The notes: generated by a model not told the origin, from the sequence alone. A DNA stretch of 64,000 nt from CAVTQZ01 sp963737015 (GCA_963737015.1 CAVTQZ010000001.1:558001-622000); one strand, 5' to 3'; numbered from the stretch's first letter, positions 44,452 through 53,657 are shown. Numbers and translations: made by a program.

Positions 44452-45366
44452 GTGCGCATCGGTATCGGTTTGGATACAGCGGGACCCGTCGACGAGTTGG
44501 TCGAACGCGCCCGGGGCCTGGCGGCGAACGGGGTGGCGACGTTGTGGGCTTCTCAGATCTTCGCCTGGGACACGCTCACAGCGTTGGCGGTGGTAGGTCG
44601 GGAGGTTCCTTCTGTCGACCTCGGCACAGCGGTGATCCCGGTGTATCCCCGCCATCCGGCGATGCTCGCCGCTCAGGCACTGACGGTTCAGTCGGCGACA
44701 GGAGGGCGGCTCATCCTCGGCGTAGGGCTGTCGCACCAGGTCGTCGTGGAGAACATGTGGGGCCTCAGATTCGAGCGGCCCGTGAGGTACATGAGCGAAT
44801 ACCTCTCGGTCCTCCAGCCCCTGCTCAACGGCGAGAAGGTTTCGTTCGAGGGGGAGCTGTTGAAGACTGCGACCTTCGCGGCTTTGGAGACGCCCGGGGC
44901 GATGGCCCCACCGGTCCTCGTCGCGGCCCTCGGTCCGTCGATGCTCCGAGTCGCAGCGCGCCAGGCGGCGGGAACGGTCACCTGGATGGTCGGCCTCAGA
45001 ACTCTCGAGCAACACGTGGGGCCGACTGTCCGCGAGGCTGCTCGTGGAGCAGGAAGGCCGGAGCCGCAAATCGTCGTGCACCTTCCCGTCTGCGTGACAT
45101 CTGATCCCGAGGCGGCACGCGACCGAGCGGGACGGGTCTTCTCCACCTACGGTCAGTTGCCGTCCTACCGTGCGATGCTCGACCGGGAGGGGGCCTCGGG
45201 CCCCGCGGACGTCGCGATCGTCGGTGGCGAAGACGAGGTTGCGGAGCAGGTTCGCAGGATCGAGGAGGCTGGTGCCACGGAGTTCTGCTTCGTGGCGTTC
45301 GGAAAACCCGACGAGGTGTCGTCGACCCAGGCGCTCGCAGGTGAGCTCGCAAAAACTCGGCGCTGA
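44452..45366 (+). CDS. LLM class F420-dependent oxidoreductase
   Basis: 304 residues. GTG 44452 is supported by GGAGGA ten bases upstream; the frame stays open further 5' without a convincing start. Luciferase-like barrel with R-I-G-I-G-L-D-T, L-G-T-A-V-I-P-V-Y-P-R-H-P, G-R-L-I-L-G-V-G-L-S-H and P-P-V-L-V-A-A-L-G. Paralogue of the gene at 41328. Substrate unknown. Confidence 0.87.
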   Translation: MRIGIGLDTAGPVDELVERARGLAANGVATLWASQIFAWDTLTALAVVGREVPSVDLGTAVIPVYPRHPAMLAAQALTVQSATGGRLILGVGLSHQVVVENMWGLRFERPVRYMSEYLSVLQPLLNGEKVSFEGELLKTATFAALETPGAMAPPVLVAALGPSMLRVAARQAAGTVTWMVGLRTLEQHVGPTVREAARGAGRPEPQIVVHLPVCVTSDPEAARDRAGRVFSTYGQLPSYRAMLDREGASGPADVAIVGGEDEVAEQVRRIEEAGATEFCFVAFGKPDEVSSTQALAGELAKTRR

Positions 45367-45402
45367 AGCAGCCGCTCGCGGCTTCAGTAGTCACACGGTG
45401 GT

Positions 45403-46008
45403 TCAGCGGGGAATCGTCGTGTGCTTTATCTCGTTCAGCTCGGGATGTCCCGAGGAGAGTTCCAGGACCCGGTTTACGACCTCCACGCTCGAAGTGGGGT
45501 CGGGACCGGGCCGAGACATGATTCGCACGAAGACAGCATTGTCTCCGATTACGAAAGTGGGGACGCCGAATACCGAGTGATCCGCTACCGCAGCCTCATG
45601 CGCCTTTCTGAAGGCGTCGCGGGGCCATCCTTGGTCGATCGAGTCGAACACCGGGGTGGGCTCGACGCCGCGGGAACGAAGGACGGCACCGATCACCTCT
45701 CTGGATCGCAGGTCCAGCCCTTCGTCGTGGCGAGCAGCGAAGAGGCCCAGGTGAACCTCTTCGAAGAGCTCGCGATGGTGTTCTTTCACGACAATGCTCG
45801 CCTCGATTGCGAGCAGATCCCGTTCGCGGCCGCGGTCCTCCCACACCGAGCGCCCCTCTTCGGTTGCGTGCACCTGGGTCAACGAGAAGGGGCTGTACTC
45901 CACGTCCCAGGTGACGCCCGAACGCTTCGCGGCGACGACGTGCTCGTGGGCGTTTCGTGCGAACGGACAGCGATAGTCGTAGGTGACCGAGAACGCGCTC
46001 GCCGTCAT
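45403..46008 (-). CDS. DsbA-family thioredoxin-fold protein with a single active-site cysteine
   Basis: 201 residues from ATG 46008. Thioredoxin-fold start V-T-Y-D-Y-R-C-P-F-A-R-N-A, cis-Pro loop G-V-P-T-F-V-I-G and a helical insertion, as in DsbA/FrnE/HCCA-isomerase proteins. The motif is C-P-F-A, so the second cysteine of C-x-x-C is missing. It may act as a thiol transferase or isomerase with a low-molecular-weight thiol; that is inference. Confidence 0.8.
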   Translation of the reverse strand: MTASAFSVTYDYRCPFARNAHEHVVAAKRSGVTWDVEYSPFSLTQVHATEEGRSVWEDRGRERDLLAIEASIVVKEHHRELFEEVHLGLFAARHDEGLDLRSREVIGAVLRSRGVEPTPVFDSIDQGWPRDAFRKAHEAAVADHSVFGVPTFVIGDNAVFVRIMSRPGPDPTSSVEVVNRVLELSSGHPELNEIKHTTIPR

Positions 46009-46054
46009 GCGACCTTCAACACTGGCGACATGCGCGCCATTCCACGAGGATCCA

Positions 46055-46627
46055 TCAAGTGTTTCGCCCTCTGAGGAGGCGCACTCCGAACCTGCCGAGT
46101 GCGATGCCGAGCAACGAGCCGGCCACCACATCCGTCGCGTGGTGGAGACGAACGTGGATACGGCTCAGGGATATAGCGGTGGCCGCCGCATAGTAGGCGG
46201 GGGCATTGCGGTCGTGCTCGGCGAACATCGTCGCGGCGCACCAGGCAGCCAAGGAGTGTCCCGAGGGGAAGCTCGCCGTGCGCGGGACGCGCACGAGGAG
46301 ATGAGGTCCCTGGCGAAGCTCGGGACGTACTCTGCCGATCGCCCCCTTCAAGGCGGAGGCCACGAGGGGGGCAACAGTTCCGGTGTAGGCAAGCGTTTTC
46401 AGCGCTTCGGCTCTCGGGCGACCGCCGTGCCGGGCCCGTGCCAAACCGAAGAGCAGCCAGATGAGGCCACGGTCTCCGAGAAAGGACGAGACCGATGCCA
46501 GGAAGTCGGGCAACCGCCGCCGGCGAAAGCGGTCCAGTGCACGATCGACGGCATCGTCGAAGGACTCGAAGGCAGCCGCCACCTCGGAGAGCTCGGGCCT
46601 TGCAGCAAAGTTGCGCGCGATGCTCAC
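46055..46627 (-). CDS. PAP2-family membrane phosphatase
   Basis: 190 residues. The three phosphatase motifs are complete: K-G-A-I-G-R-V-R-P, P-S-G-H-S and S-R-I-H-V-R-L-H-H-A-T-D. Several hydrophobic segments indicate an inner-membrane lipid phosphatase acting on phosphatidic acid or undecaprenyl pyrophosphate. It lies next to the mceG-like gene, both on the minus strand. Confidence 0.9.
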   Translation of the reverse strand: MSIARNFAARPELSEVAAAFESFDDAVDRALDRFRRRRLPDFLASVSSFLGDRGLIWLLFGLARARHGGRPRAEALKTLAYTGTVAPLVASALKGAIGRVRPELRQGPHLLVRVPRTASFPSGHSLAAWCAATMFAEHDRNAPAYYAAATAISLSRIHVRLHHATDVVAGSLLGIALGRFGVRLLRGRNT

Positions 46628-46651
46628 CTCGGCGAGGGCCGGTCCGTGGCG

Positions 46652-47623
46652 TCAGCTGCCGACTGCGCGTGCGCTGGTGGCGGGAGTTCCTGCGGCCGGC
46701 GTCGCAGCTCCCTCGCTCCCGTTGGACGACGCCTTGACCCCGTCGGCGTCGGATTCAGCCATTTCGTCCATTCCGATCGGGCCTTCGGCTTTTCCTGCGA
46801 GGAACTGGCCGATGATCGGGTTCGAGCTGTTGGTCATCTCGTCCTTGCTGCCGAAGCCGACGAGGCGGGAACGGAAGAGGATCCCCATGTAGTCGGCGGT
46901 CCGCATCACCGACTCGATGTTGTGCGTGATGATGAAGAACGTCGCGCCGGTCTCGTGTTGAGCGGTGTTCACCAGGTCGTCGAGGTATGCCACCCTGACG
47001 GGATCGAGGCCGGAGTCCGGCTCGTCGAAAAGGATGATCTTGGGGTCGAGCACGAGAGCGCGCGCGAGGCCTGCTCGCTTACGCATACCGCCTGATACCT
47101 CGCCCGGCAACTTGCTCAGGTGCGCGACGAGTCCGACCAGTTCGGCCTTGGTTAGAACGATCCCGCGTATCTCGCGCTCGGTCTTGCTGGTGTGCTCGCG
47201 AAGCGGAAACGCGATGTTGTCATAGAGACTCATCGAACCGAAGAGCGCGCCATCCTGGAAGAGGACTCCGAACTTGCGCCGGATGCGAAAGATGTTCTTC
47301 TCGCTCACGCCGACGATCGGCTCACCTTCGACGAATATCTGCCCTGCCTCGGGCTTCAAGAGAGCGATGATCACCTTGAGCATCACGGACTTGCCGGTGC
47401 CCGACGGTCCCATGATCGCCGTCGTCTTTCCGCGTGGGACGTCGTAGGTGACGTCCTGTAAGACGGTGTGACTGCCGAACTTCTTCGTGATGCCGCGAAC
47501 CGAAATGATGGCGTCGTCGCTGTGGGTCGCCGCGTGCTGTTGGGTCACGGCGGGCTGCTCTTGGGTTGCGGGCGCCGACGAACCGAGGTGCCAGTTCAGG
47601 TCGTCGGTCTTCGGCTCGTTCAC
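46652..47623 (-). CDS. mceG: ABC transporter ATPase for Mce lipid import (MceG/MlaF-like)
   Basis: 323 residues from GTG 47623; upstream in-frame sequence is low-complexity. Walker A G-P-S-G-T-G-K-S, signature L-S-x-G-Q-replaced by V-S-G-G-M-R-K-R, Walker B I-I-L-F-D-E-P-D-S-G-L-D-P, and switch His in I-I-T-H-N. The V-S-G-G-M-x-K-R and D-S-G-L-D-P pattern is that of MlaF/MceG (Mkl). It probably powers the YrbE/Mce importer encoded at 53.7-63.2 kb. A disordered Ala/Gly tail ends the protein. Confidence 0.9.
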   Translation of the reverse strand: MNEPKTDDLNWHLGSSAPATQEQPAVTQQHAATHSDDAIISVRGITKKFGSHTVLQDVTYDVPRGKTTAIMGPSGTGKSVMLKVIIALLKPEAGQIFVEGEPIVGVSEKNIFRIRRKFGVLFQDGALFGSMSLYDNIAFPLREHTSKTEREIRGIVLTKAELVGLVAHLSKLPGEVSGGMRKRAGLARALVLDPKIILFDEPDSGLDPVRVAYLDDLVNTAQHETGATFFIITHNIESVMRTADYMGILFRSRLVGFGSKDEMTNSSNPIIGQFLAGKAEGPIGMDEMAESDADGVKASSNGSEGAATPAAGTPATSARAVGS

Positions 47624-47699
47624 GTAGTCACAACCTAGTGTTCGCGACGGCCTTTCGACCCGCGGTCCTCCCCGGGCGTTGTGTCGAAGCTGTTCAGCG

Positions 47700-49196
47700 T
47701 CAGCAGCTCGAACTGTTGAGGAGTCCGCCGAGCGTTCCGCACTTCGAGGAGGACGAGGCGGCATTGCTCACGATGGTCGTGGCCGTGCTCGCCACGGCTC
47801 CCGCCGCGCCGCCCACGGTGCTCCCTACGGCACCGAGGCTGCCGCCGACCGAGCTCCCCGCGCCCTGTGTGACCGGGCCGGTCGTACCCGCCACCGGTGT
47901 CGTGACGTTGGTCACTGCGGGGAGTGCGGTCCCAACAGGTCCGAGTACCGAGGTAGGGCTTTGACCGACGTTTCCGATCTGACCGACTTGACCGAGCACA
48001 CTTCCGATCCCCGTCGTCGAGCCTTCGACGGATCCGGGAAGACCCGATGTCGAAGGCACCACAGACGTCGGATTGTTCGGGACGTTGATCGACGCACCCG
48101 ACCCGAGTTGGCCGGTAGTCCCGCCGATCGTGCCCTGTACGCCCCCGACCGTCTGGGTCGGGTTTGCGGAGGGAACCGTCGGAAGCGATCCACCCGCGGA
48201 GCCCACTGAAGCCGCGCCACCAGAGGCGGGAACAGAACCCGAACCAGAGCCTCCCTGCGAACCGGCTCCGGACCCACCGGTCCGTGTCGCGGGCGCGCCG
48301 GGATTTGCAGCGCTCGTCGCAACCCTCCCGCCCGAGACCGTCGAAACGGGAGTCTGGGTCGGGTTCGACGCAGGTGGATTCAGGCTTGCAGCCACAACCA
48401 TCGCCGTCGCCGCAGCCGCAGAACCAACGGCGACGGCCGGCGCGGTGTGGACGAAGTTCAAAGCGCGCCTCGCTGCGTGAACCGGAAGATGCAAGAACCG
48501 GCGCAGTGTCGCCAATGAGACGAGACCGCCGAGCCAGCCTGCTGTACGGCCTTCGGCACCGGCAATAGCGGCGAACTCTCGTTTCAGGGCTTGACGTGCC
48601 CTCCAAAGCAATGTCTCCACCGCCGTTATGCCGACGCCCTCGTGGTCCGCGATGCGTTGATAGGACCAGCCAGAACCTTCACGAAGGTTGAGGATCCGCT
48701 GATGTCTGTCGGACAAGCGCTGGAAGGCTCGAGCGACGAGATCCGAGTCGACCGCCGCGATCATGAGCTCTTCGCCGCCGTCTTCGGTGCTAGCGACATT
48801 CCCCTGGTGGAATTCGGCGACCGGTGTCGAACGGTTGCGACGCCTGAGCACGTCGGTGCACAGGTGGGCGGCGATCACGCTCAACCACGGATAGAACCGC
48901 CTGTCCCCCGCGAAGTTGGGCAGAGCCCGCCACGCTCGTGTGAACGACTCTTGCGCGACGTCTTCTGCTTCGTGGGCGTCGTGCAGACGCCTCAGACAGA
49001 AGCGGTAGAGACGTCTGTAGTAACGGACGTAGAGATCGTCGAAGGCAGCGCGATCTCCCCCTTGAGCACGTGTTACGAGGACCCTGTCGCGTGCGAGGTC
49101 GACGTCGTCGTCGAGCGCCTCGCGGCTTCGCGTGCCCCCACCAGTGAGAAGCGTCGTCACCCCCGGCCCCCCCTTCGAACTCCTGTGTCCGGACAC
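47700..49196 (-). CDS. ECF sigma factor fused to a transmembrane segment and long extracytoplasmic tail
   Basis: 498 residues, GTG 49196. Sigma-2 region: L-Y-V-R-Y-Y-R-R-L-Y-R-F, E-A-E-D-V-A-Q-E-S-F-T-R-A-W; sigma-4: L-S-D-R-H-Q-R-I-L-N-L and T-A-V-E-T-L-L-W-R-A-R. These end near residue 205. A hydrophobic segment follows at about 248-269 (A-V-A-V-G-S-A-A-A-A-T-A-M-V-V-A), then about 230 residues of Gly/Ser/Thr/Pro repeats ending in C-G-T-L-G-G-L-L-N-S-S-S-C. No anti-sigma gene is adjacent. The tail may keep the factor at the membrane until cleaved; that is inference. Divergent from the surface-protein gene. Confidence 0.85.
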   Translation of the reverse strand: MSGHRSSKGGPGVTTLLTGGGTRSREALDDDVDLARDRVLVTRAQGGDRAAFDDLYVRYYRRLYRFCLRRLHDAHEAEDVAQESFTRAWRALPNFAGDRRFYPWLSVIAAHLCTDVLRRRNRSTPVAEFHQGNVASTEDGGEELMIAAVDSDLVARAFQRLSDRHQRILNLREGSGWSYQRIADHEGVGITAVETLLWRARQALKREFAAIAGAEGRTAGWLGGLVSLATLRRFLHLPVHAARRALNFVHTAPAVAVGSAAAATAMVVAASLNPPASNPTQTPVSTVSGGRVATSAANPGAPATRTGGSGAGSQGGSGSGSVPASGGAASVGSAGGSLPTVPSANPTQTVGGVQGTIGGTTGQLGSGASINVPNNPTSVVPSTSGLPGSVEGSTTGIGSVLGQVGQIGNVGQSPTSVLGPVGTALPAVTNVTTPVAGTTGPVTQGAGSSVGGSLGAVGSTVGGAAGAVASTATTIVSNAASSSSKCGTLGGLLNSSSC

Positions 49197-49596
49197 TTGG
49201 CCGGAACATCAGCCAGGTGGTAGCTCAGTGCCGTTCCCACCACAAAGAGTACTCGCGCCGGCAACCCTGTTCCACCCCTCGCTCTGTTTGCCTGGAACCC
49301 ACGACGGCGGAAATTGCCCCCAAGCGGACCCTCCCACGACCCGGCTTAATGGCCGGCGACCGACGTCCCAGCGCGCCGGGGACGACCAAGTTTGTAGCCG
49401 CGAAAGGACCGTGGGTACCAGGGACGGAACGGTATCCGAGCCTTTTTTGCGTCACCGCAAGGAAATCCCCCCAGCTAGGTTATTCAGCTAACCGGGCAGC
49501 CGAGCCCTTGTGGGGGGGTAGGCGGGCAACGGCCATTACTGCAGTTCAGTTTCAGGTAAGGCGACCGGTTAATCCGGGGGAGCAAAGGATTCAGAC
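49197..49596. other. 400-bp divergent intergenic region
   Basis: Separates the ECF sigma gene (minus) from the surface-protein gene (plus). It holds a T-run TTTTTT near 49443 and G-rich stretches near 49510. An AAAGGA ribosome-binding site (49584-49589) lies seven bases before ATG 49597. It must contain both promoters; I cannot assign hexamers. I saw no convincing RNA gene or riboswitch. Confidence 0.5.
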
Positions 49597-51204
49597 ATGG
49601 CTCGACTTTTCGGTAAGTCCGAGGGCGTGTTTCGCGCGTCCGCCGCACGACTCCTTACGGCTGTCGTTGTCGCGTTTTCAGCCACCGCCCTGTTGATCGG
49701 TGCCAGCGCCGCAATTCCAGCTTCGGCGGCGACGGCCCCCACGACTGGTTTGACCGGTACGGCCCTCGGAAGCGGGCTCGTCGTGAACCTCTTCGGCACG
49801 AAGCTGAGCGGCGGGACCTCGTCTGCATGCGTGAACGACAACGGGGCTTCCGGGGTGACGAGCATCCTCAACAAGAACGCCGATGGATCGGCGAGCCTCT
49901 GCGACCAGCAGCCGGGCGTTCAGGCGTCCTCGGAAGGTGAAGGGACGCTGCTTACTTCCTCGATCGCACAGGCGGACCAGAAGGCCACCGAAAACGTTCC
50001 CGGTCGCACGAACGGGAGCACCAACCCGACTTGCGCCCAAGGAGGGGCCACACCCTCGGGAATACCTTTCACCGTCACCTTCGGTGTCGCGTGCTCCTAC
50101 GCACAAGCCGCTATGGACTCGAGCGGCAGGCCGTCGGCTTCCGCGATGGGTGAAGTATCGAACATCACCGTGGGGCTGAACGGGATCCTGTCTCCCATCC
50201 TCGGGGCTGTTTCGTCTCTCCCGTCTCTACCGTCTCTCCCGTCCACTCCGCTCACGAGCGGATCGAGCTCCTGCAACAGCTCCGGCACGACCGGCCTACT
50301 TCTGAACACCGTTTGCTCCGCCCTTACCACCGTGGCGAGCGCGGCACCGCCGGCAAGCAATGTTCTCTCCGGGATCAACCAGGTGCTGCAGAACCTCTTC
50401 CACGTCGTGACGAAGACCGCGGACCCGACGATCTCGATCGACGCGGGACAGTCGAAGACGTCGTCCGTCACGACCGCAAGTGGCATCCAGTCGGTCTCAC
50501 AGGGGTCCTCGCTCGACATAGCGATCCTCCCGGGCGTCGGCTGCGCGGCGCCTGCGGGTGTGAGCGCACAGCCCACCCTCGCCGAATGTGTCACCGATGC
50601 CGCTTCTGCGCACCCACAGGACAGCGCACCTCTGGTCGACATCCAGGTCGCACCCGCACAGTCGGCTTCGGGTTTTGACGGGAGCAAGTGGAGCCCGACG
50701 GGCCTGGCGAACGTCGTCACCGTGGACATAAACATCCCCGGCTCACAGCAGGTGTTAAGCGTGCCGCCGAACATCGACCAGACGATTCTCGCGGGTACAC
50801 CACTGCAGACGACGATCTCGCACGGTGCAGTACAGACGAACTCCACGACGACCGGTGCCACCTCCCTGGTGCAGGGAACGGTCGTGAGCCTGCTCCAGAG
50901 CGCCTCATTCCCTGGCGGTTCCGCGAACGTCGGGGCCCTTTCGGTGAACACCGGTGTCGTCGGAACGACAGGGACTCTCGCCAATACTCCGGCTCCCGCG
51001 CTTACCGCATCGTCTTCGTCACCTTCGCCGGTCCCGGCGGTTGCGTCGGCTACCTCCCCGACCGCCGTGCACACAGGTGAGTGGTGGTCCGGTTCCATGC
51101 CTCTTCTCGTCGGCATCGCGCTGCTTGGCGGTGGCCTCATCGGCTGGCCGAGACTGAGGAGGCTCTCGTTCGTCTCGAGGCTCGTCTCGAGGGTCCATCG
51201 CTGA
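49597..51204 (+). CDS. Large secreted surface protein with C-terminal anchor
   Basis: 535 residues. Signal peptide about residues 1-45 (ends A-S-A-A-T), Ser/Thr/Ala-rich body with several cysteines, and a sorting-like C-terminus: A-V-H-T-G-E, hydrophobic L-L-V-G-I-A-L-L-G-G-G-L-I-G-W, then a basic tail (R-L-R-R...R-V-H-R). This is the layout of a sortase substrate with a variant T-G motif. The sortase gene follows 59 bases later. No known domain recognised in the body. Confidence 0.82.
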   Translation: MARLFGKSEGVFRASAARLLTAVVVAFSATALLIGASAAIPASAATAPTTGLTGTALGSGLVVNLFGTKLSGGTSSACVNDNGASGVTSILNKNADGSASLCDQQPGVQASSEGEGTLLTSSIAQADQKATENVPGRTNGSTNPTCAQGGATPSGIPFTVTFGVACSYAQAAMDSSGRPSASAMGEVSNITVGLNGILSPILGAVSSLPSLPSLPSTPLTSGSSSCNSSGTTGLLLNTVCSALTTVASAAPPASNVLSGINQVLQNLFHVVTKTADPTISIDAGQSKTSSVTTASGIQSVSQGSSLDIAILPGVGCAAPAGVSAQPTLAECVTDAASAHPQDSAPLVDIQVAPAQSASGFDGSKWSPTGLANVVTVDINIPGSQQVLSVPPNIDQTILAGTPLQTTISHGAVQTNSTTTGATSLVQGTVVSLLQSASFPGGSANVGALSVNTGVVGTTGTLANTPAPALTASSSSPSPVPAVASATSPTAVHTGEWWSGSMPLLVGIALLGGGLIGWPRLRRLSFVSRLVSRVHR

Positions 51205-51263
51205 ACGCGGAGACCGAACATGAGCGGGCAAGCGCCGAAAACGGATCTTGAGGGGGCAGGCCG

Positions 51264-52346
51264 GTGGTCCAGAAGAGGACTCTCGGGCGGGTACGGATCG
51301 TTGTCGGGATCCTGCTCGTCTGGGGCGCTCTCGGCGTGCTCGGCTATCGCCTCGGTTGGACGTCCCACGCGCACAAGGGGCAGAGCACGTTGGTGAACTC
51401 GGCTCAGAGCTCGCTCAACAAGGGTGCTTCGTGCAAGTCAGGTGCTGCGCGGGTTCCCACCACCGACGGCCAGCTCGCGGGCGTCCTCGACATGCCGAAG
51501 CTCGGCGTCACTGCACCCATCGAGCAGGGAACCACCGACACCGTCTTGAACGTGGCTGTCGGACACGCGGACTCGACACCGCTGCCGGGTGCTGCGGGAA
51601 CCTCGGTCCTGCTTGCTCACGACGTCAGCTACTTCGCCAGCGTCAACCGCCTCGTGCCCGGCGATGTCATCGACTACGAGTCCGGGTGCGTCACGCATCA
51701 GTTCGAGGTCACCGGCCACCGAGTCGTGACCGCTGGCTCCGCTGTACCGCAGCTGTCCGGGGACGCACTAGTGCTCGACACCTGCTGGCCCACAAACGCC
51801 CTGTGGTACACGCCGAACAGGTATCTCGTCGAAGCGGTCGAGACGAGTGTGACACCTTCGAAGAGCACGCCGAACACGCAGCCGAAGACCTGGGCGACTG
51901 CCTACAGCGTGCCCGCACCTCCGGCGCTAGCGGCAGAGGGCCTGGACCTCACCCACAACGAAGAGCCGATGGGAACTCTCCAGCTGGCCGGCAACGCCGA
52001 CCAGGCATGGGCGCAGTCTCCCGCCCCACTGGCGGTCGAAGCAGCGGCGCTCGAGGCGTACTTCGGCGGCCTGCACGCAGCGGGCCAGCAGAGAACAGAT
52101 TGGTGGAGCGCACTGGCGCCTGGTATCCAGATGCCCGCGCAGCTCAACGGCGCGCGGGTCTCGGCGCACGACGCCCCGCTCGACGTCACGATCGAGGCGA
52201 TCGGCGACGCGCCCAGTCAAGTCGTACTCAAGACAGTGCTCACGCTCTCCGGCGGGGCTGCTCCTGGTACGTACCACGAGCAGGTGACGGAGGCAGTGAG
52301 GGGACTCACGGTGGAGATCACCGATTGGGAGGTTGACCATGGTTGA
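51264..52346 (+). CDS. Sortase (class E/D-like) with C-terminal extension
   Basis: 360 residues, GTG 51264. One N-terminal membrane helix (residues 10-30), then the sortase barrel: His119 in L-L-A-H-D, Cys174 in L-D-T-C-W-P and Arg186 in T-P-N-R-Y-L-V, the complete catalytic triad. About 160 residues of unknown function follow the sortase domain. Sortases attach surface proteins to the cell wall. The likely substrate is the protein encoded immediately upstream. Confidence 0.87.
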   Translation: MVQKRTLGRVRIVVGILLVWGALGVLGYRLGWTSHAHKGQSTLVNSAQSSLNKGASCKSGAARVPTTDGQLAGVLDMPKLGVTAPIEQGTTDTVLNVAVGHADSTPLPGAAGTSVLLAHDVSYFASVNRLVPGDVIDYESGCVTHQFEVTGHRVVTAGSAVPQLSGDALVLDTCWPTNALWYTPNRYLVEAVETSVTPSKSTPNTQPKTWATAYSVPAPPALAAEGLDLTHNEEPMGTLQLAGNADQAWAQSPAPLAVEAAALEAYFGGLHAAGQQRTDWWSALAPGIQMPAQLNGARVSAHDAPLDVTIEAIGDAPSQVVLKTVLTLSGGAAPGTYHEQVTEAVRGLTVEITDWEVDHG

Positions 52347-53166
52347 AGCAGTGCTGCACAACGCGTGCCTTCGTATGGAGGACTGGGGATCGAGCCTCGA
52401 CGACGTGATGCGGGCAAAAACCCGCAAGCGTTGGTTCGGTAGGAGCGGGCTCGTCGTGGGAGGAGCTGCGAGTCTGGCCGTCGGTGCGGTGCTCGGTGGC
52501 GTCCTCGAGGGCGTACCTGTCCTCTTCCCGCCGAGCACAGGTGCTGTGAGCCTGCCCCACGTCACCTCCGACTCCGCAGGCTCGACCGCGAAGCAGTCCG
52601 TCGGGCTCGCCGGTTTCAACCAGATCCCGGCGTCGGCTCAGACGCCCACGGAGCCGCTTGCCCCAGGAGCGGGCCAGGCATCACAGGCTTTGCAAGCAGC
52701 TTCCTCCCAAGCACGATCACCTGCTTCGGCAGACTCCGCCGCCGGCGGCTCGGGCGCCGCGACATCCGGACAGGCGTCTGGATCCGGAGCTTCGAGCGGC
52801 GCGGGCTCCGGCGTCGCGGGCGGTTCCGGTGGCGGAAGCGTTGGCGCTACCGGCACGCCCGGTTCCTCGACCCCGTCCTTGCCCCTCCCCGTCCCCGCCC
52901 CTCAGGTCCAGGGGTCGCTCGGCCAGGTGCTGAACACGTTGAGCGGAGCTGCGTCGAGCCTTCCGGTGGTAGGTCAGACCGCCTCGAGCACCCTGGGCGC
53001 TGCGGGTGCGGCGGCAGAGCAAGCGACGGGCGCTGCGAGCTCCGCTGCGAGCTCGGGGACGAGGTCGGTCGCCCCGGTCACCAGCACCACCACTCCCGTC
53101 AGCTCCGCCTCATCGCCGCTTCCCGGTATCACCTCGGGGGCGTCGTCTTCTTTGGGAGGTTTATAG
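52339..53166 (+). CDS. Membrane protein with Gly/Ser/Ala-rich extracytoplasmic tail
   Basis: 275 residues, overlapping the sortase end by 8 bases, so coupled. A short cytoplasmic region (with M-E-D-W-G-S-S-L-D-D and a basic R-K-R-W), one membrane helix (about residues 37-60) and a 200-residue low-complexity exterior ending S-S-S-L-G-G-L. The tail resembles that of the ECF sigma factor and of the Mce proteins downstream. Function unknown. Confidence 0.75.
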   Translation: MVEAVLHNACLRMEDWGSSLDDVMRAKTRKRWFGRSGLVVGGAASLAVGAVLGGVLEGVPVLFPPSTGAVSLPHVTSDSAGSTAKQSVGLAGFNQIPASAQTPTEPLAPGAGQASQALQAASSQARSPASADSAAGGSGAATSGQASGSGASSGAGSGVAGGSGGGSVGATGTPGSSTPSLPLPVPAPQVQGSLGQVLNTLSGAASSLPVVGQTASSTLGAAGAAAEQATGAASSAASSGTRSVAPVTSTTTPVSSASSPLPGITSGASSSLGGL

Positions 53167-53657
53167 CTGACGCAGGACTTCGGCTGTCGGCATCTGTCAC
53201 TCGGTCTCCGGCCCCCCGATCCCCGCAGGGGGGCCCCCGATCCCCGCACGGGCACAATGGCGGACCGAGTCCCTTCAGTCGCCGACTCCGATGGCGGTCC
53301 GTTTGGGGGACCTCGGGTGCGGTCGACCTGCCCCCCGAGACCAAATCTCGGGGTCCCCCGGCGGGCTGTAGCGCCGCGCCACTGGTCGCGTGCCACTACT
53401 GCTCGTCTAGGGCATACCGTGCTCTATATATTTCGAGTTGATTACGCAATGGCGTTTGCGAGCGGGCCGGACAGGTCGCGGGGCGTCCACAAGGACCCGG
53501 CCCCGAAAACGTTTTGCCATGTACACGTAGATGGTGCGCCCATCGAACGTGCACAATTGGTCGGCGGGCGGGGCGCCGGCTGGGTGGGCGTGCCGGATTT
53601 TCCACGACAGGCGCGCCGTCCACGCGCGTCCGGGCGCAGACTGAAGGGGGTTGGCCG
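53167..53657. other. 491-bp intergenic region upstream of the mce operon with repeats and a hairpin
   Basis: Contains a 15-bp direct repeat (CCCCCGATCCCCGCA at 53213-53227 and 53234-53248, 21-bp period), a perfect hairpin CCCCGAGA-CCAAA-TCTCGGGG (53331-53351) that could end the upstream transcript though it lacks a T-run, and an AT-rich patch CTCTATATATTTCGAG near 53420 that is the best place for the mce promoter. No gene is supported. Confidence 0.5.

Noticed and set aside
49480..49530. c-di-AMP (ydaO-type) riboswitch suggested by CAGCTAACC and GAGCCC upstream of the surface-protein gene
   Set aside because: The remaining conserved segments are not present in the right order, so the match is probably chance.
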